Shown piece after piece: positions 29,040 to 37,919 of a stretch of DNA of 64,000 nucleotides (the stretch's first letter is position 1; every line of letters starts with the position of its first letter). A program made the translations under genes and the position numbers. The DNA is taken from assembly GCA_943912265.1 (NCBI GenBank), contig CALTTS010000004.1:62001-126000 (forward strand), given 5' to 3'. The stretch comes from an uncultured Xanthomonas sp. Lineage in GTDB: Bacteria; Pseudomonadota; Gammaproteobacteria; Xanthomonadales; Xanthomonadaceae. The notes below the pieces were generated by a model. That model did not search any database. It saw only the letters and a program-made list of their open reading frames with translations, and had not been told where the DNA came from.

Positions 29040-32000
29040 TCAGAACTGCACCGACAGCCGCGCATTGGCCGCATCGTCGCGGGCCTGGCCGGACCACTGG
29101 CCGCTGTAGCCGATCTCCAGCAGGACCCGCGGGCTCAGGCGCGCGGCGATGCCGGCATCGAGCACGGTCGAATCCTTCGCCAGCGGCGTGCCCTGCACGG
29201 CGAATGCGTCGCCGCCCTGCCAAGCCACCGTGGCCGATGGCAGGCGGTCGCCGCCCGCGTGCCGGTAGGCCAGGCCGCCGCGCAGGCTGAGCCAGCTCTG
29301 CTCCTGCCCCGTGCCCTTCAGGTCGACGCCGAAGCGCAGGCCGGCGGTGGCCAGGTCGGTGCGCATGTCGCCGGCCTTGCCCGCCAGCGCGGACACGCCG
29401 CCCTCTTCGGCGAAGCGCTTGCCGTCGACCCGCAGCTGCGCGAACTGGGCATACGGCTCCCATCCCCACGCGCCGGCATCGAGACGGTAGGCCAGCTCGA
29501 CGAAGCCCTGCGCGGTGTCGGCCTTGTAGTCGGCATGCGCCTGATCCTGCACCCCGGTGAAGGCCACCTTGCGATGCGTGGACAGGTCGTCCTTCGACCA
29601 GGTCAGGCCGCCGCGCAGGCCAAGCCCGCCCCAGGCCTTGCCGGCATACAGGCCGCCCGTCGTGCTGTCGATGCGGGCCTTGGAAGCACGATCGCGCACG
29701 TTCAGGTCGTTGCGGCCACTGCCGCCCATCACGCCGATGCGCCAGCCGCTGTCGAAGCCGTACTCGGCACCGACCAGCGTGCTGTTGCCGCTGTATTCCG
29801 CGCGCGCGGCATTGCCGTCGCCGTCGAGATGGCCGCCGACGTGGCCGGCATCGACCCAGGCGGCATAGCCCGTGGCATCCGATTGCGCGGTGAAGGCGTC
29901 TTGGCCGCTCGCCGCCCGTCCCAGCGCGAGATCGCGCAGGCGGCGGCTGCTTTCGGCACGCACCGCCAGCGCGCTGGCATGCAGCTCGCCGCTGAGCTGG
30001 TCGAGCGCCGCCATCGCCTGCGCGGGGAACAGTTGCACCAGCGGCTGGGTCAGGCCCTGGCCGATCGCCAGCGTGTCCACGGCGGCACCGGCGGCGCGCT
30101 GATTGGGCGTGGTGGCGGCGGAAGCCAGCGACTGCCCGCGGCCGACGTCGACGCTGATGCCGTTGGCGGCATAGCCAACCTTGAAGCCGAGGAACGGCGA
30201 CACCGCCGAAGTATCCAAGGCATCGAAGGTGCCCGTGATGCCGCCGGTGGCCGACAACAGCACGTAGTGGTTGCCCAGCGCGTATTCGCCCGAGGTCAGC
30301 ACCATCTTCAGCGTGCCACCCTCCAGCGTGGCGGTGCCGTTGACCTGAAGCGCATCGGACGTGGACGGCGGCAGGATTTCGGCCACGTAGGTCGAACCGG
30401 CCGCCTGCACGTAATTGCCGTCGATGGTCAGCTTGCCGATGGAATTGCCCGGCGCGATGGTGCCTTCCACGCGGGTGTCCGACAGGGTGCCGTTGCCGCC
30501 GAGAAAACCGTTCACGCCGACCCGCGTGCTGCCGCCGTGCTGGACGCCGTTGACCACGGCCATGCCACTGTCGATATCCAAGTCGGTGCCGGTGACCGAA
30601 CCGTTCAGCATCAGCACGCCGCCATTCACCTTCAGGTTGGCGGTGAAGTGGTTGTCGCCGGTCAACTCGAGGATGCCTTGCGCCACGTCGGCACCGGCGA
30701 AGCTGTTGTCGCCGCTCAGGCGCAACCAGCCGATGCCCGACTTGGTCAGGCGGCCGGGCCCACCGATGTCGTTGCTCCAGTCATCCCATGCGTTGCCTTC
30801 CCACACCTTGGTGCCGCCGGCGCGCTGGTTCATCACCACGTCGGTGTCCACGCGCAGCAGGCCCGGCCCTTCGATCGCCTTCTTCAGGTTGATCAGGCCC
30901 CAACCGTAGATGTCGTCCACACCCGGCGCACCGATGTCGGTGGCGGTGGTCAGCAGCACGTCGCGGATCTGCGCGTTGTCCAGGTACGGGAAGCGTTCCA
31001 TCAGCAGCGCCAATGCGCCGGTGACGTGCGGGGCAGCCATCGATGTGCCGCTCATGTAGCCGTAACCGTAGTCCGGCTCGCTCTTGGTCACGTCCAGGAT
31101 GATGTTGCCGTCGGCATCGACCGTCGTATGCGCCTCGAGGCTCGAATCGTCACCGTAGACCGTGGAGGCGATGTCCGAGCCCGGTGCGGCCACGCACCAC
31201 TCGGCGCTCAGGCCGCATCGGTTGGAGCGGTTGCTGAGCACCAGGTCTTCGTTCACGTTGACCACGCTCAGCCAGTACTTCTCGATGTCCGGAAACGCCC
31301 GCGGCAAGGTGGCATACAAGCCGGCGATCGGGCTTTGGGCCGGTGTGGCAATCACGCTGCTGGTGTTGCCGGCCGCCCATACCTGGATCAGGCCGGAATC
31401 ACGTGAGCCCTGGGCAAAAATATCCAGATACTCGCGGGTCCCCTCGTCGGCATAGTACAGGTCCATCAAGGCGGCGCTGGGCTCGTTGGACAGACCCCAG
31501 CTGTGGTTGATCGCCCGCACGCCGTCGGCGTTCATCTGCGCGTACATGTCCTGGATCGCCCCATCCGAAGGACCGAGCTGGGGGGCAAGGTCGACCACGC
31601 TGTAACCCCTGGAGGTGCGACGCCATTCGCTGGCGGAATTGAAGAACAACTTGGCTGCGGTGATGTCGGCCGCATAGGCCACGCCCTGGGTGCCGCTGCC
31701 GTCGCGGTTGGCCACCATGGTCCCGGCCACGTGGGTGCCGTGGGTGTTGTAGCTCGCCCCGGCCTGGACGTACGGGCCGCTCTCGATGATCCGCCGGATG
31801 TTCTCCGGCACATTGGCGTTGTAGCCGACGTAGTCAATCGCCACCTGGTCGCCCACGCTCGAGAAGCATGCCCCGGGACCGCCGAGGATGGTGGTGTTCG
31901 TGCAGCGGCTGCCATCTTCAAGCATGTCCGCAATGGTCAAGGCATGGTTGTTCTTCCCGGCAAATTCGGGATGGTCCAGGCCACTGCCGCTGTCGAAAAT

Positions 32001-32249
32001 GCCCAAGCGGATGCCCTTGCCGCTCAATCCGCGGGCATAGGCATAGTCGGCACCGATGGCCGCCAGACCCCAATCGGCATTGAATTCGTCGTCGTGCCAG
32101 CTGGACGGATCGCCGACCTGTCCGGCATCGGCCGATTGCGCGAAGGCAGGCACGGCGACGCCGGCCAGCAGAGCCGCGGCAACGGCGGCGGACAGCAACG
32201 ACATGGGCTTGCGGGCGGTGCCGCGCGCGGCGGCCTTGATCTTGCGCAT
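29040..32249 (-). CDS. Subtilisin-like (S8) serine protease autotransporter
   Basis: A 1069-residue type Va autotransporter. A long signal peptide (basic MRKIKAAARGTARKP, then a hydrophobic core ending AFAQ) leads to an S8 protease domain with catalytic Asp86 (FDSGSG), His170 (NTHGTHVAGT) and Ser403 (SGTSMAAPH). Passenger-associated beta-helix repeats follow (about 480-720), and the C-terminal 260 residues form the outer-membrane beta-barrel, ending Ser-Val-Gln-Phe. It should be displayed or released at the cell surface; targets are unknown. The start at 32249 was chosen because GGGGAG lies upstream; ATG 32273 is in frame. A promoter-like element shared with the ECF sigma gene lies about 90 bases upstream, suggesting control by that sigma factor. 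Confidence 0.93.
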   Translation of the reverse strand: MRKIKAAARGTARKPMSLLSAAVAAALLAGVAVPAFAQSADAGQVGDPSSWHDDEFNADWGLAAIGADYAYARGLSGKGIRLGIFDSGSGLDHPEFAGKNNHALTIADMLEDGSRCTNTTILGGPGACFSSVGDQVAIDYVGYNANVPENIRRIIESGPYVQAGASYNTHGTHVAGTMVANRDGSGTQGVAYAADITAAKLFFNSASEWRRTSRGYSVVDLAPQLGPSDGAIQDMYAQMNADGVRAINHSWGLSNEPSAALMDLYYADEGTREYLDIFAQGSRDSGLIQVWAAGNTSSVIATPAQSPIAGLYATLPRAFPDIEKYWLSVVNVNEDLVLSNRSNRCGLSAEWCVAAPGSDIASTVYGDDSSLEAHTTVDADGNIILDVTKSEPDYGYGYMSGTSMAAPHVTGALALLMERFPYLDNAQIRDVLLTTATDIGAPGVDDIYGWGLINLKKAIEGPGLLRVDTDVVMNQRAGGTKVWEGNAWDDWSNDIGGPGRLTKSGIGWLRLSGDNSFAGADVAQGILELTGDNHFTANLKVNGGVLMLNGSVTGTDLDIDSGMAVVNGVQHGGSTRVGVNGFLGGNGTLSDTRVEGTIAPGNSIGKLTIDGNYVQAAGSTYVAEILPPSTSDALQVNGTATLEGGTLKMVLTSGEYALGNHYVLLSATGGITGTFDALDTSAVSPFLGFKVGYAANGISVDVGRGQSLASAATTPNQRAAGAAVDTLAIGQGLTQPLVQLFPAQAMAALDQLSGELHASALAVRAESSRRLRDLALGRAASGQDAFTAQSDATGYAAWVDAGHVGGHLDGDGNAARAEYSGNSTLVGAEYGFDSGWRIGVMGGSGRNDLNVRDRASKARIDSTTGGLYAGKAWGGLGLRGGLTWSKDDLSTHRKVAFTGVQDQAHADYKADTAQGFVELAYRLDAGAWGWEPYAQFAQLRVDGKRFAEEGGVSALAGKAGDMRTDLATAGLRFGVDLKGTGQEQSWLSLRGGLAYRHAGGDRLPSATVAWQGGDAFAVQGTPLAKDSTVLDAGIAARLSPRVLLEIGYSGQWSGQARDDAANARLSVQF

Positions 32250-32337
32250 CTTTCGTGTGTCTCCCCAAAACATCCATCGAAATCCGCCTGCGCCTGCCTG
32301 CGGATGGCCTGCAGCCCATCCACGGGCTGCTCGATGA

Positions 32338-32370
32338 CCTGTAACGCGGATGACACGTCCACCCCCTACC
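32338..32370 (-). promoter_or_regulatory. ECF-type promoter-like element upstream of the autotransporter
   Basis: Minus-strand reading: GGTnGGG, 13 bases, TCCGCGTTACAGG. The last 13 bases are identical to the element at 37028-37060 before the ECF sigma gene, and GGTnGGG is at the same distance. If CGTTACA is the -10 and GGTnGGG the -35, the spacer is 17 bases, a usual ECF geometry. It lies 89 bases before the start codon. Confidence 0.6.
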
Positions 32371-32382
32371 CCGAAGGACGGA

Positions 32383-35223
32383 TCACGGGAAGGTCTTGCC
32401 GATCGTCAGCCCGAAATAGCGGCCGCGGGGGTCGTCGTGGGCGATGTCGTAACCGCCCCGGGCGGGGTCGTACTCGACTGGGGCGCGGTCGAACAGGTTG
32501 TCGATGTTCAGGCTCACCCGCCAGCCGTCCGGCCGCGCATGAGCCACGTCGAGGTTGGCGATGGTGCTGCCCGGGGTGACGCAATGCCCGGCCCGCAGGT
32601 TGGCGGGCGGGCACGCCTCGCCCGCGGCGGCGACCCGCACCGGACCGGTGCGGCGCAACCCGAGGGTCGTCTGCCAGCGCCCCCGCGTCCATTCCAGCGA
32701 GGACAGCACCACATGGTCGGGCACGCCCTGCCTGCCGGCCTCGTCGACCAGCGGCTCGCCGGCCGCGGCCCGGTGCAGCACGTGGCGGAAATAGGTGCCG
32801 GACAGGCGCCACACGATGCGCCCGTGGCGCCCGCTCTCGCGCGCGTAGCGCACATCGGCATCCCAGCCGCGCACGTCGCTGAGGCCGGTGTTGTCGAAAT
32901 AGTCGCGGATGCCCACCAGGCGCCCGGCGGCATCGCGCACCAGCGCCCCGGGGATCAGGTGGCTGGCTTCGGCGACATTGACGGCCTGGATCTCGTCGCG
33001 GCGGACGATGCGGAAACGGTCCAGCGCGATGCCCCAGGCCGGTGCCGGCGACCACACCAGGCCCAGCGTCAGGCTGCTCGAGGTCTCCGCACGCAGCCCG
33101 GCGTTTTCGATCGCGCCGCGGCTCACCATGCAGTAGCGGCCCCCGTCCAGCGCGACGGTGTAGCGGCAGGCGCCGGAGAGATCGCTCTGCCGGATCAGCG
33201 CCAGGCCATCCATCACGTTCGGTCGCCGCAGTTCGAACAGCGACGGGGCGCGGTAACCGGTGGCCCAGTGGGCGCGGAAGGCCAGCGCGACGGCCGGCGT
33301 CCACGTCACCCCCAGCGACGGCGAAGTGCGGCCGCCGTAGCCCTGCCTGTGATCGGCGCGCAACGCGGCCTCGCCGCGCCAGTGCGCGCTCCACGGCAAG
33401 GCGAGTTCGGCATAGGCCGAAGCGCCGAGGCGATGCGCGTCCAGCGGCAGCTTCTGCGTGCCCAGGGCCAGGTCGTGCTCGACCATCAGCGGGTCCGGCC
33501 GGTTGTCGAGCCCGTCGCGCTGCAGCTCGGCCCCCACCGCCAGCCGGGCGTCGCCGCCAGGCAGGGCGAACCACGGCCCGTCGGCGTCGAACAGCCACTG
33601 GTCCAGCCCCGCGGTGCCGCGCGAGACCACGCGCGGGGAGATGGCGGCCATCACCGCGGCCGGGTTGTCGCCGACCCCGAAGCGGTAGCTGCCTGCCGCC
33701 AGCGCGTCGAGCACCGCGCTTTCGCGCACCAGGCCGTCGACCCGGCCGGTCACCCGGTTGCGCTGGCTCGACAGCCGCAGCCGCCACTGCCAATCGCCGG
33801 CCAGGCCGGTCAGGCCGGCGGCGAGGTCGTGGCTGTCGGTGCGGTTGCGGCTGCGGATCGGGCCGACGTCGTCGAAGGCGTAGTCGATCGAGTCGGCGCC
33901 GGCCGGCATGCCGGGATAGCCCGGCGGCAGGGTGATGTTGGCGTGGAACGGCGCCGAACGCAGGCGCTGTTCCAGCGTGGCCACGCGCGCGTCGGCCTGC
34001 CATTCCAGCCCGTCCCCGAACGGCTGGCGCCAGCGCCACAGCAGCGCGGCGCGATCCGTCGCCGGCAGCAGGCTGGTCTGCCGGGGCGGATCGAAGCGGC
34101 AGGCCTCCGCGCCCGATGCCGCGGCGCCGGCGCAGAACGGCTGCACCAGCGCGCCGCCGGCATCGCGGTAGCCCATTGCATAGCGTCCGTCGCCGAGCCC
34201 GTCGCGGCGGCGGTCCAGCGTGCGCCAGTCGCGGCTTGCGCCTTGCAGCGCGTCGCGGTGGAACAGCTCGCCGCCGATCGACATACCGCCACCGCGCGCG
34301 GTGTCGCGGCCGAGGTTGAAGGAAAGGCGCTGCTGGGCCGCGTCGCCACGCGCGGACAGGCCGGCATGCACCGACACCTCGGCGCCGGCGCCGGCCGGTT
34401 TCAGCACGATGTTGACCACGCCGGCCATCGCGTCGGCGCCGTAGATGGCCGAGGCGCCGCCGCGCAGGATCTCCACCCGTTCCACGATCGACAGCGGGAT
34501 GCCGTCCAGGTCGGTCAGCCCGCCCAGGTCCGAGGACACCAGCCCGTAACTGGCGATGCGCCGGCCGTCGATCAGGAACAGGGTCGCGCGCGGACCGAGC
34601 ACGTCGAGGCTGGTCGCGGCCGCCGCCGCCGAGGGTTGCTGGAAATCCGGGCCGCCGTCGGCCGAGACGTCGACCGGGTGGTGGCCGGTCATGCCGGGCT
34701 GGAAACGCAGCAGCTCGAACAGGGTCTGGTAGCCGCTGCTCTCGATCTGGTGGCGGTCGATCACCGTCACCGGGGCGATGCCCACGGCGTCCGCGTCGCT
34801 GCGCCGCAGATGGCTGCCGGTGACGTAGACCGAGGCCAGCTCGGCCGCTTCGGCCGGCGCCGGCGCCGCGGCAACGGGCGCCGGTGCCGGCGGCCGCGGA
34901 TCGGCGCGGACGCGCTCGATCACGAAGGTGGCGTCGCCGACCGGCTCGGCGCGCAGGCCGCTGCCTGCGAGCAAGCGCCGCAATGCGTCGCGTGGCGGAA
35001 AATCGCCGCGCAGGGCCGGCCCGGTCCGGCCGGCGACGAGCCCGGGTTCGTACAGCAGCTGCAGGTGCGCCTGCAGCGCCAGGCGCTTGAGCGCATCGTC
35101 CAGCGGCCCGGCCGCGATCTCGACCGGCCGCGCGCCCGCGTCCGCCGGCACTGCCGCCACGCCCGGCAACGCCGGCACGGACAGCAGGGCGAGCAGCAGG
35201 GTTCGGGAACGGAATCGGATCAT
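32383..35223 (-). CDS. TonB-dependent outer-membrane receptor with N-terminal STN signalling domain
   Basis: A 946-residue FecA/FpvA-like transducer. After a signal peptide (MIRFRSRTLLLALLSVPALPG...) comes a secretin/TonB short N-terminal (STN) domain at about residues 30-105, which in this class contacts the FecR-type regulator. A Pro/Ala-rich linker, a TonB-box-like segment, the plug (about 145-270, with GYQTLFELLRFQPGM and IDGRRIASYG) and a 22-strand barrel follow. The ligand is unknown; the large size and cysteine pairs in loops do not point to one. It follows the anti-sigma gene by 85 bases and no separate promoter is evident, so it is probably part of the sigma-FecR operon. The start at 35223 has only a weak ribosome site. 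Confidence 0.92.
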   Translation of the reverse strand: MIRFRSRTLLLALLSVPALPGVAAVPADAGARPVEIAAGPLDDALKRLALQAHLQLLYEPGLVAGRTGPALRGDFPPRDALRRLLAGSGLRAEPVGDATFVIERVRADPRPPAPAPVAAAPAPAEAAELASVYVTGSHLRRSDADAVGIAPVTVIDRHQIESSGYQTLFELLRFQPGMTGHHPVDVSADGGPDFQQPSAAAAATSLDVLGPRATLFLIDGRRIASYGLVSSDLGGLTDLDGIPLSIVERVEILRGGASAIYGADAMAGVVNIVLKPAGAGAEVSVHAGLSARGDAAQQRLSFNLGRDTARGGGMSIGGELFHRDALQGASRDWRTLDRRRDGLGDGRYAMGYRDAGGALVQPFCAGAAASGAEACRFDPPRQTSLLPATDRAALLWRWRQPFGDGLEWQADARVATLEQRLRSAPFHANITLPPGYPGMPAGADSIDYAFDDVGPIRSRNRTDSHDLAAGLTGLAGDWQWRLRLSSQRNRVTGRVDGLVRESAVLDALAAGSYRFGVGDNPAAVMAAISPRVVSRGTAGLDQWLFDADGPWFALPGGDARLAVGAELQRDGLDNRPDPLMVEHDLALGTQKLPLDAHRLGASAYAELALPWSAHWRGEAALRADHRQGYGGRTSPSLGVTWTPAVALAFRAHWATGYRAPSLFELRRPNVMDGLALIRQSDLSGACRYTVALDGGRYCMVSRGAIENAGLRAETSSSLTLGLVWSPAPAWGIALDRFRIVRRDEIQAVNVAEASHLIPGALVRDAAGRLVGIRDYFDNTGLSDVRGWDADVRYARESGRHGRIVWRLSGTYFRHVLHRAAAGEPLVDEAGRQGVPDHVVLSSLEWTRGRWQTTLGLRRTGPVRVAAAGEACPPANLRAGHCVTPGSTIANLDVAHARPDGWRVSLNIDNLFDRAPVEYDPARGGYDIAHDDPRGRYFGLTIGKTFP

Positions 35224-35308
35224 CGCGCCAGGGGGAAACCGGCACACGTCCATGCACCGTCGTCGCCGATTCTAGCCACGGCCCGCGCCGGTCCGGCAGT
35301 GCCCGGGC

Positions 35309-36283
35309 TCACCGCGCGACAAGCACCTCCCGGCCGTCCTGCCGCGTGGCCCGCAGCGCCCAGCCCCGCTCCAGCGCGGCGACCAGGGCCTGCTGGTCCC
35401 CGGCGCGGAACACGCCGCTGACCGTGCGTGCGCCCAGGGCGGGATCGGCCAGCTGCAGCGGCGTGTCCGAATAGCGGTTCATCTCCCGGATCAGGCTGTC
35501 GAGCCGCTGCGCCTTGAACACCAGCAAACCCTCGGGCCAGCCGCGGGCCACGTCCAGATCGAAAGCCTGCCGGTCCAGCAGGCGGCCCTCGCCGTCGATC
35601 GGCACCTGCTGCCCGGGCGCCAGCGCGACCTTCGCCCCGCCGGGACCGAGCACCTCCACCGCGCCCTCCAGCAGGCCCACCGCGCCGCCGCGCCCGTCCC
35701 GCACCACCTGGAACACGGTGCCGATGTCGTGCAAGCGCACCGTGCCGACCGCGACCTCGAACGGCCGCCGCGGGTCGTGCCCGACGACGAACTGCACCTG
35801 CCCGCGCACCACCTCGACCATGCGGCGGCGGTCGTCGAAACGGGCCAGCACCTCCGCGCCCGGGGCCAGGCTAAGGCCGGTGCCGTCGGGCAGTCGCAGA
35901 TCCCGGCGCTCGCCGGCGGCCGCCGCGTAGCGCAGCGCAGCGGCAGTCTCGTGGCCGCGCTGCCAGTAGCCGATCCCCACCGCCAGCACCAGCGTCGCCG
36001 CCAGCGCCGCCAGACCGCCGCGCAGCCACGGCCGCCGCCGGCGCTGCCGGGCTCCGGCCTGCGAGCGCGCGAGTTCTGCGGCCAGCCAGTCCTCGCCGGC
36101 CAGTTCGCCGGCCAGCGCATCGGCCTGCTCCACCTGCAGCCAGGCCTCCACGTTGCCCGGCGCGGCGGCCAGCCAGTCCTCGAACGCGGCACGCTCGGCG
36201 GCGGTGCAATCGGGCGCATGCAGGCGCGCCCACCACTGGGCGGCGTCGCGCGCCTGCGGCAGGGACATCAGGTCGTCGTTCAT
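35309..36283 (-). CDS. FecR-type transmembrane anti-sigma/signal-transfer protein
   Basis: A 324-residue single-pass inner-membrane regulator. The cytoplasmic N-terminus (about 1-85) matches the DUF4880 anti-sigma region (AAQWWARLHAPDCTAAERAAFEDWL), one membrane helix lies near residues 92-112, then the periplasmic FecR domain (AGERRDLRLPDGTGLSLAPGAEVLARF) and a C-terminal DUF4974-like part (VFKAQRLDSLIREMNRYSD). It should pass a signal from the receptor's STN domain to the sigma factor. Its ATG overlaps the sigma gene's TGA as ATGA, with GGGGGA upstream, so translation is coupled. Confidence 0.93.
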   Translation of the reverse strand: MNDDLMSLPQARDAAQWWARLHAPDCTAAERAAFEDWLAAAPGNVEAWLQVEQADALAGELAGEDWLAAELARSQAGARQRRRRPWLRGGLAALAATLVLAVGIGYWQRGHETAAALRYAAAAGERRDLRLPDGTGLSLAPGAEVLARFDDRRRMVEVVRGQVQFVVGHDPRRPFEVAVGTVRLHDIGTVFQVVRDGRGGAVGLLEGAVEVLGPGGAKVALAPGQQVPIDGEGRLLDRQAFDLDVARGWPEGLLVFKAQRLDSLIREMNRYSDTPLQLADPALGARTVSGVFRAGDQQALVAALERGWALRATRQDGREVLVAR

Positions 36284-36882
36284 GGCGTTCCCCCGTTCGC
36301 CTCTGCCGTCAGGCAGGCGCGCAGGGCCTGCAGCGCGCGGCTGACGTGTTTCTCGACCGCTTTCACCGAAATGCCGCAATGGCGGGCGATCTGCGGATAG
36401 CTCATGCCGGCCTGGCGGTTGAGCAGGTAGACCTCGCGGCAGCGCGGCGGCAGGGCCCGGATCGCCTTGCGGACGAGGTCGAGCTGCTGCCGGTGCACGG
36501 CCCGCTCCTCCTGCGTAGGCTCGTCGGAGACCAGCGCCGGGCCCTGCTCGTCCAGCGCCACGTGGTCTTGCCGGCGGTGGCTGAGGTCGCGCCGGCCGCG
36601 GTCGTGCACGACGTTCAGCGCGATCCGGTACATCAGCGGCCGCAGCTGCGCCTCGGGCAGGCCGCGGTAGCGCAGCAGCCGGATCATGCACTCCTGCGCC
36701 ACGTCCTGGGCATCGGCCGCGGGCATGCGCCGGCACAGGTAGGCGGTCAGCATCGGCTGCCGGGCGCGCACGAAGGCCTCGAAGCCGTCCCCGTCCGGCG
36801 CGGCGGCCGAATCCGGCGCGGCACTGCCGGCGGCCGCGGCCTGCACCGGCCCGGCCGGCCATCCTGCGTGTTCGTCTGCCAT
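36280..36882 (-). CDS. ECF sigma factor, FecI type
   Basis: A 200-residue extracytoplasmic-function sigma factor. Region 2 (FEAFVRARQPMLTAYLCRRM...AQDVAQECMIRLLRY, about residues 34-75) binds the -10; region 4 (ALPPRCREVYLLNRQAGMSYPQIARHCGISVKAVEKHVSRAL, about 140-185) has the helix-turn-helix that binds the -35. A 30-residue Ala-rich N-terminus precedes region 2, so the true start may be further in. It heads the sigma-FecR-receptor operon and is divergent from pyrH. The shared promoter-like element 146 bases upstream suggests autoregulation and control of the autotransporter. Confidence 0.92.
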   Translation of the reverse strand: MADEHAGWPAGPVQAAAAGSAAPDSAAAPDGDGFEAFVRARQPMLTAYLCRRMPAADAQDVAQECMIRLLRYRGLPEAQLRPLMYRIALNVVHDRGRRDLSHRRQDHVALDEQGPALVSDEPTQEERAVHRQQLDLVRKAIRALPPRCREVYLLNRQAGMSYPQIARHCGISVKAVEKHVSRALQALRACLTAEANGGTP

Positions 36883-37027
36883 CAGCGGGTGCAACGCGCC
36901 CGGTCTCCCGTGTCGATGCGCGGGCCCTGCCCCTGCACGGCCCCGTGGCGCGGCAGCGTAGCACGCCCGCCGACGGCGGCCGGCGGGCCGGACGGGAATG
37001 CGGGGCGGACGGGAGAAAGACATGCCG

Positions 37028-37060
37028 CCTGTAACGCGGAAGATGGCAAGCCACCCGACC
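37028..37060 (-). promoter_or_regulatory. ECF-type promoter-like element upstream of the sigma gene
   Basis: Minus-strand reading: GGTnGGG, 13 bases, TCCGCGTTACAGG, matching the element before the autotransporter at 32338-32370 in both boxes and in spacing. It lies 146 bases before the sigma start codon and close to the pyrH promoter region on the other strand. Confidence 0.6.
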
Positions 37061-37065
37061 TCGGC

Positions 37066-37071
37066 TAGAAT
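37066..37071 (+). promoter_or_regulatory. Candidate -10 of pyrH
   Basis: TAGAAT at 37066-37071, 33 bases before the pyrH ATG. I see no convincing -35 at 16-18 bases upstream. Confidence 0.35.
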
Positions 37072-37103
37072 CGGGCGGTTTGCCCCACCACGGAAAAGCC
37101 GCC

Positions 37104-37829
37104 ATGACCGAACTCGCCTATCGCCGCATCCTCCTGAAACTGTCCGGCGAGGCGCTGATGGGCGAGGAGGACTACGGCATCGACCCGAAGGTCATCCAGC
37201 GGCTGGCGCGCGAGGTCATCGAGGCCCAGCAGGCCGGCGCGGAAATCGCGCTGGTGATCGGCGGCGGCAACATCTTCCGCGGCGCCGGCCTGGCCGCCGG
37301 CGGCATGGACCGGGTCACTGGCGACCAGATGGGCATGCTCGCCACGGTGATCAACGCGCTGGCCATGCAGGACGCGCTGGAGAAGCTCGGCGCCCGCGCC
37401 CGGGTGATGAGCGCGATCAAGATCAACGACGTGTGCGAGGACTACATCCGCCGCCGCGCCATCCGCCACCTGGAGAAGGGCCGGCTGGTGATCTTCGCCG
37501 CCGGCGTCGGCAGCCCGTTCTTCACCACCGACTCGGGCGCCGCGCTGCGCGCCATCGAGATCGGCGCCGACCTGCTGCTGAAGGCCACCAAGGTGGACGG
37601 CGTGTACGACAAGGACCCGAAGAAGCACGCCGACGCGGTGCGCTACGACAGCCTGACCTACGACGAGGTGATCCAGCGCGGCCTGGAGGTCATGGACACC
37701 GCCGCCTTCGCCCTGGCCCGCGACAGCGACCTGCCGCTGCGCGTGTTCGACATGGGCCAGCCGGGCGAGCTGCTGCGCATCCTGCACGGCGAGAAGATCG
37801 GCACCCTGGTGCGGGGCCGCGACGCCTGA
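37104..37829 (+). CDS. pyrH: UMP kinase
   Basis: A 241-residue hexameric kinase of the amino-acid-kinase fold that converts UMP to UDP with ATP. It shows LLKLSGEALMG at the start, the IGGGNIFRG loop, DQMGMLATVINALAM and the C-terminal ATKVDGVYDKDPKK segment. The length matches E. coli PyrH (241). ATG 37104 begins at the usual MTELAYRRILLKLSGEA. It is the first gene of the pyrH-frr-uppS-cdsA-dxr-rseP-bamA series, though frr has its own promoter candidate. Confidence 0.97.
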   Translation: MTELAYRRILLKLSGEALMGEEDYGIDPKVIQRLAREVIEAQQAGAEIALVIGGGNIFRGAGLAAGGMDRVTGDQMGMLATVINALAMQDALEKLGARARVMSAIKINDVCEDYIRRRAIRHLEKGRLVIFAAGVGSPFFTTDSGAALRAIEIGADLLLKATKVDGVYDKDPKKHADAVRYDSLTYDEVIQRGLEVMDTAAFALARDSDLPLRVFDMGQPGELLRILHGEKIGTLVRGRDA

Positions 37830-37880
37830 ACGGCACGGCCGCGCGGCCCGCGGCGCAGTCACGGGCCGCGTGCTTGTCCG

Positions 37881-37886
37881 TATAAT
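37881..37886 (+). promoter_or_regulatory. Candidate -10 of frr
   Basis: A perfect TATAAT at 37881-37886, 34 bases before the frr ATG. No good -35 is found at standard spacing, so the promoter may be weak or need an activator. Confidence 0.45.
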
Positions 37887-37919
37887 CGTCCGATTCCGAT
37901 TCAGATGGACGACACCGCG

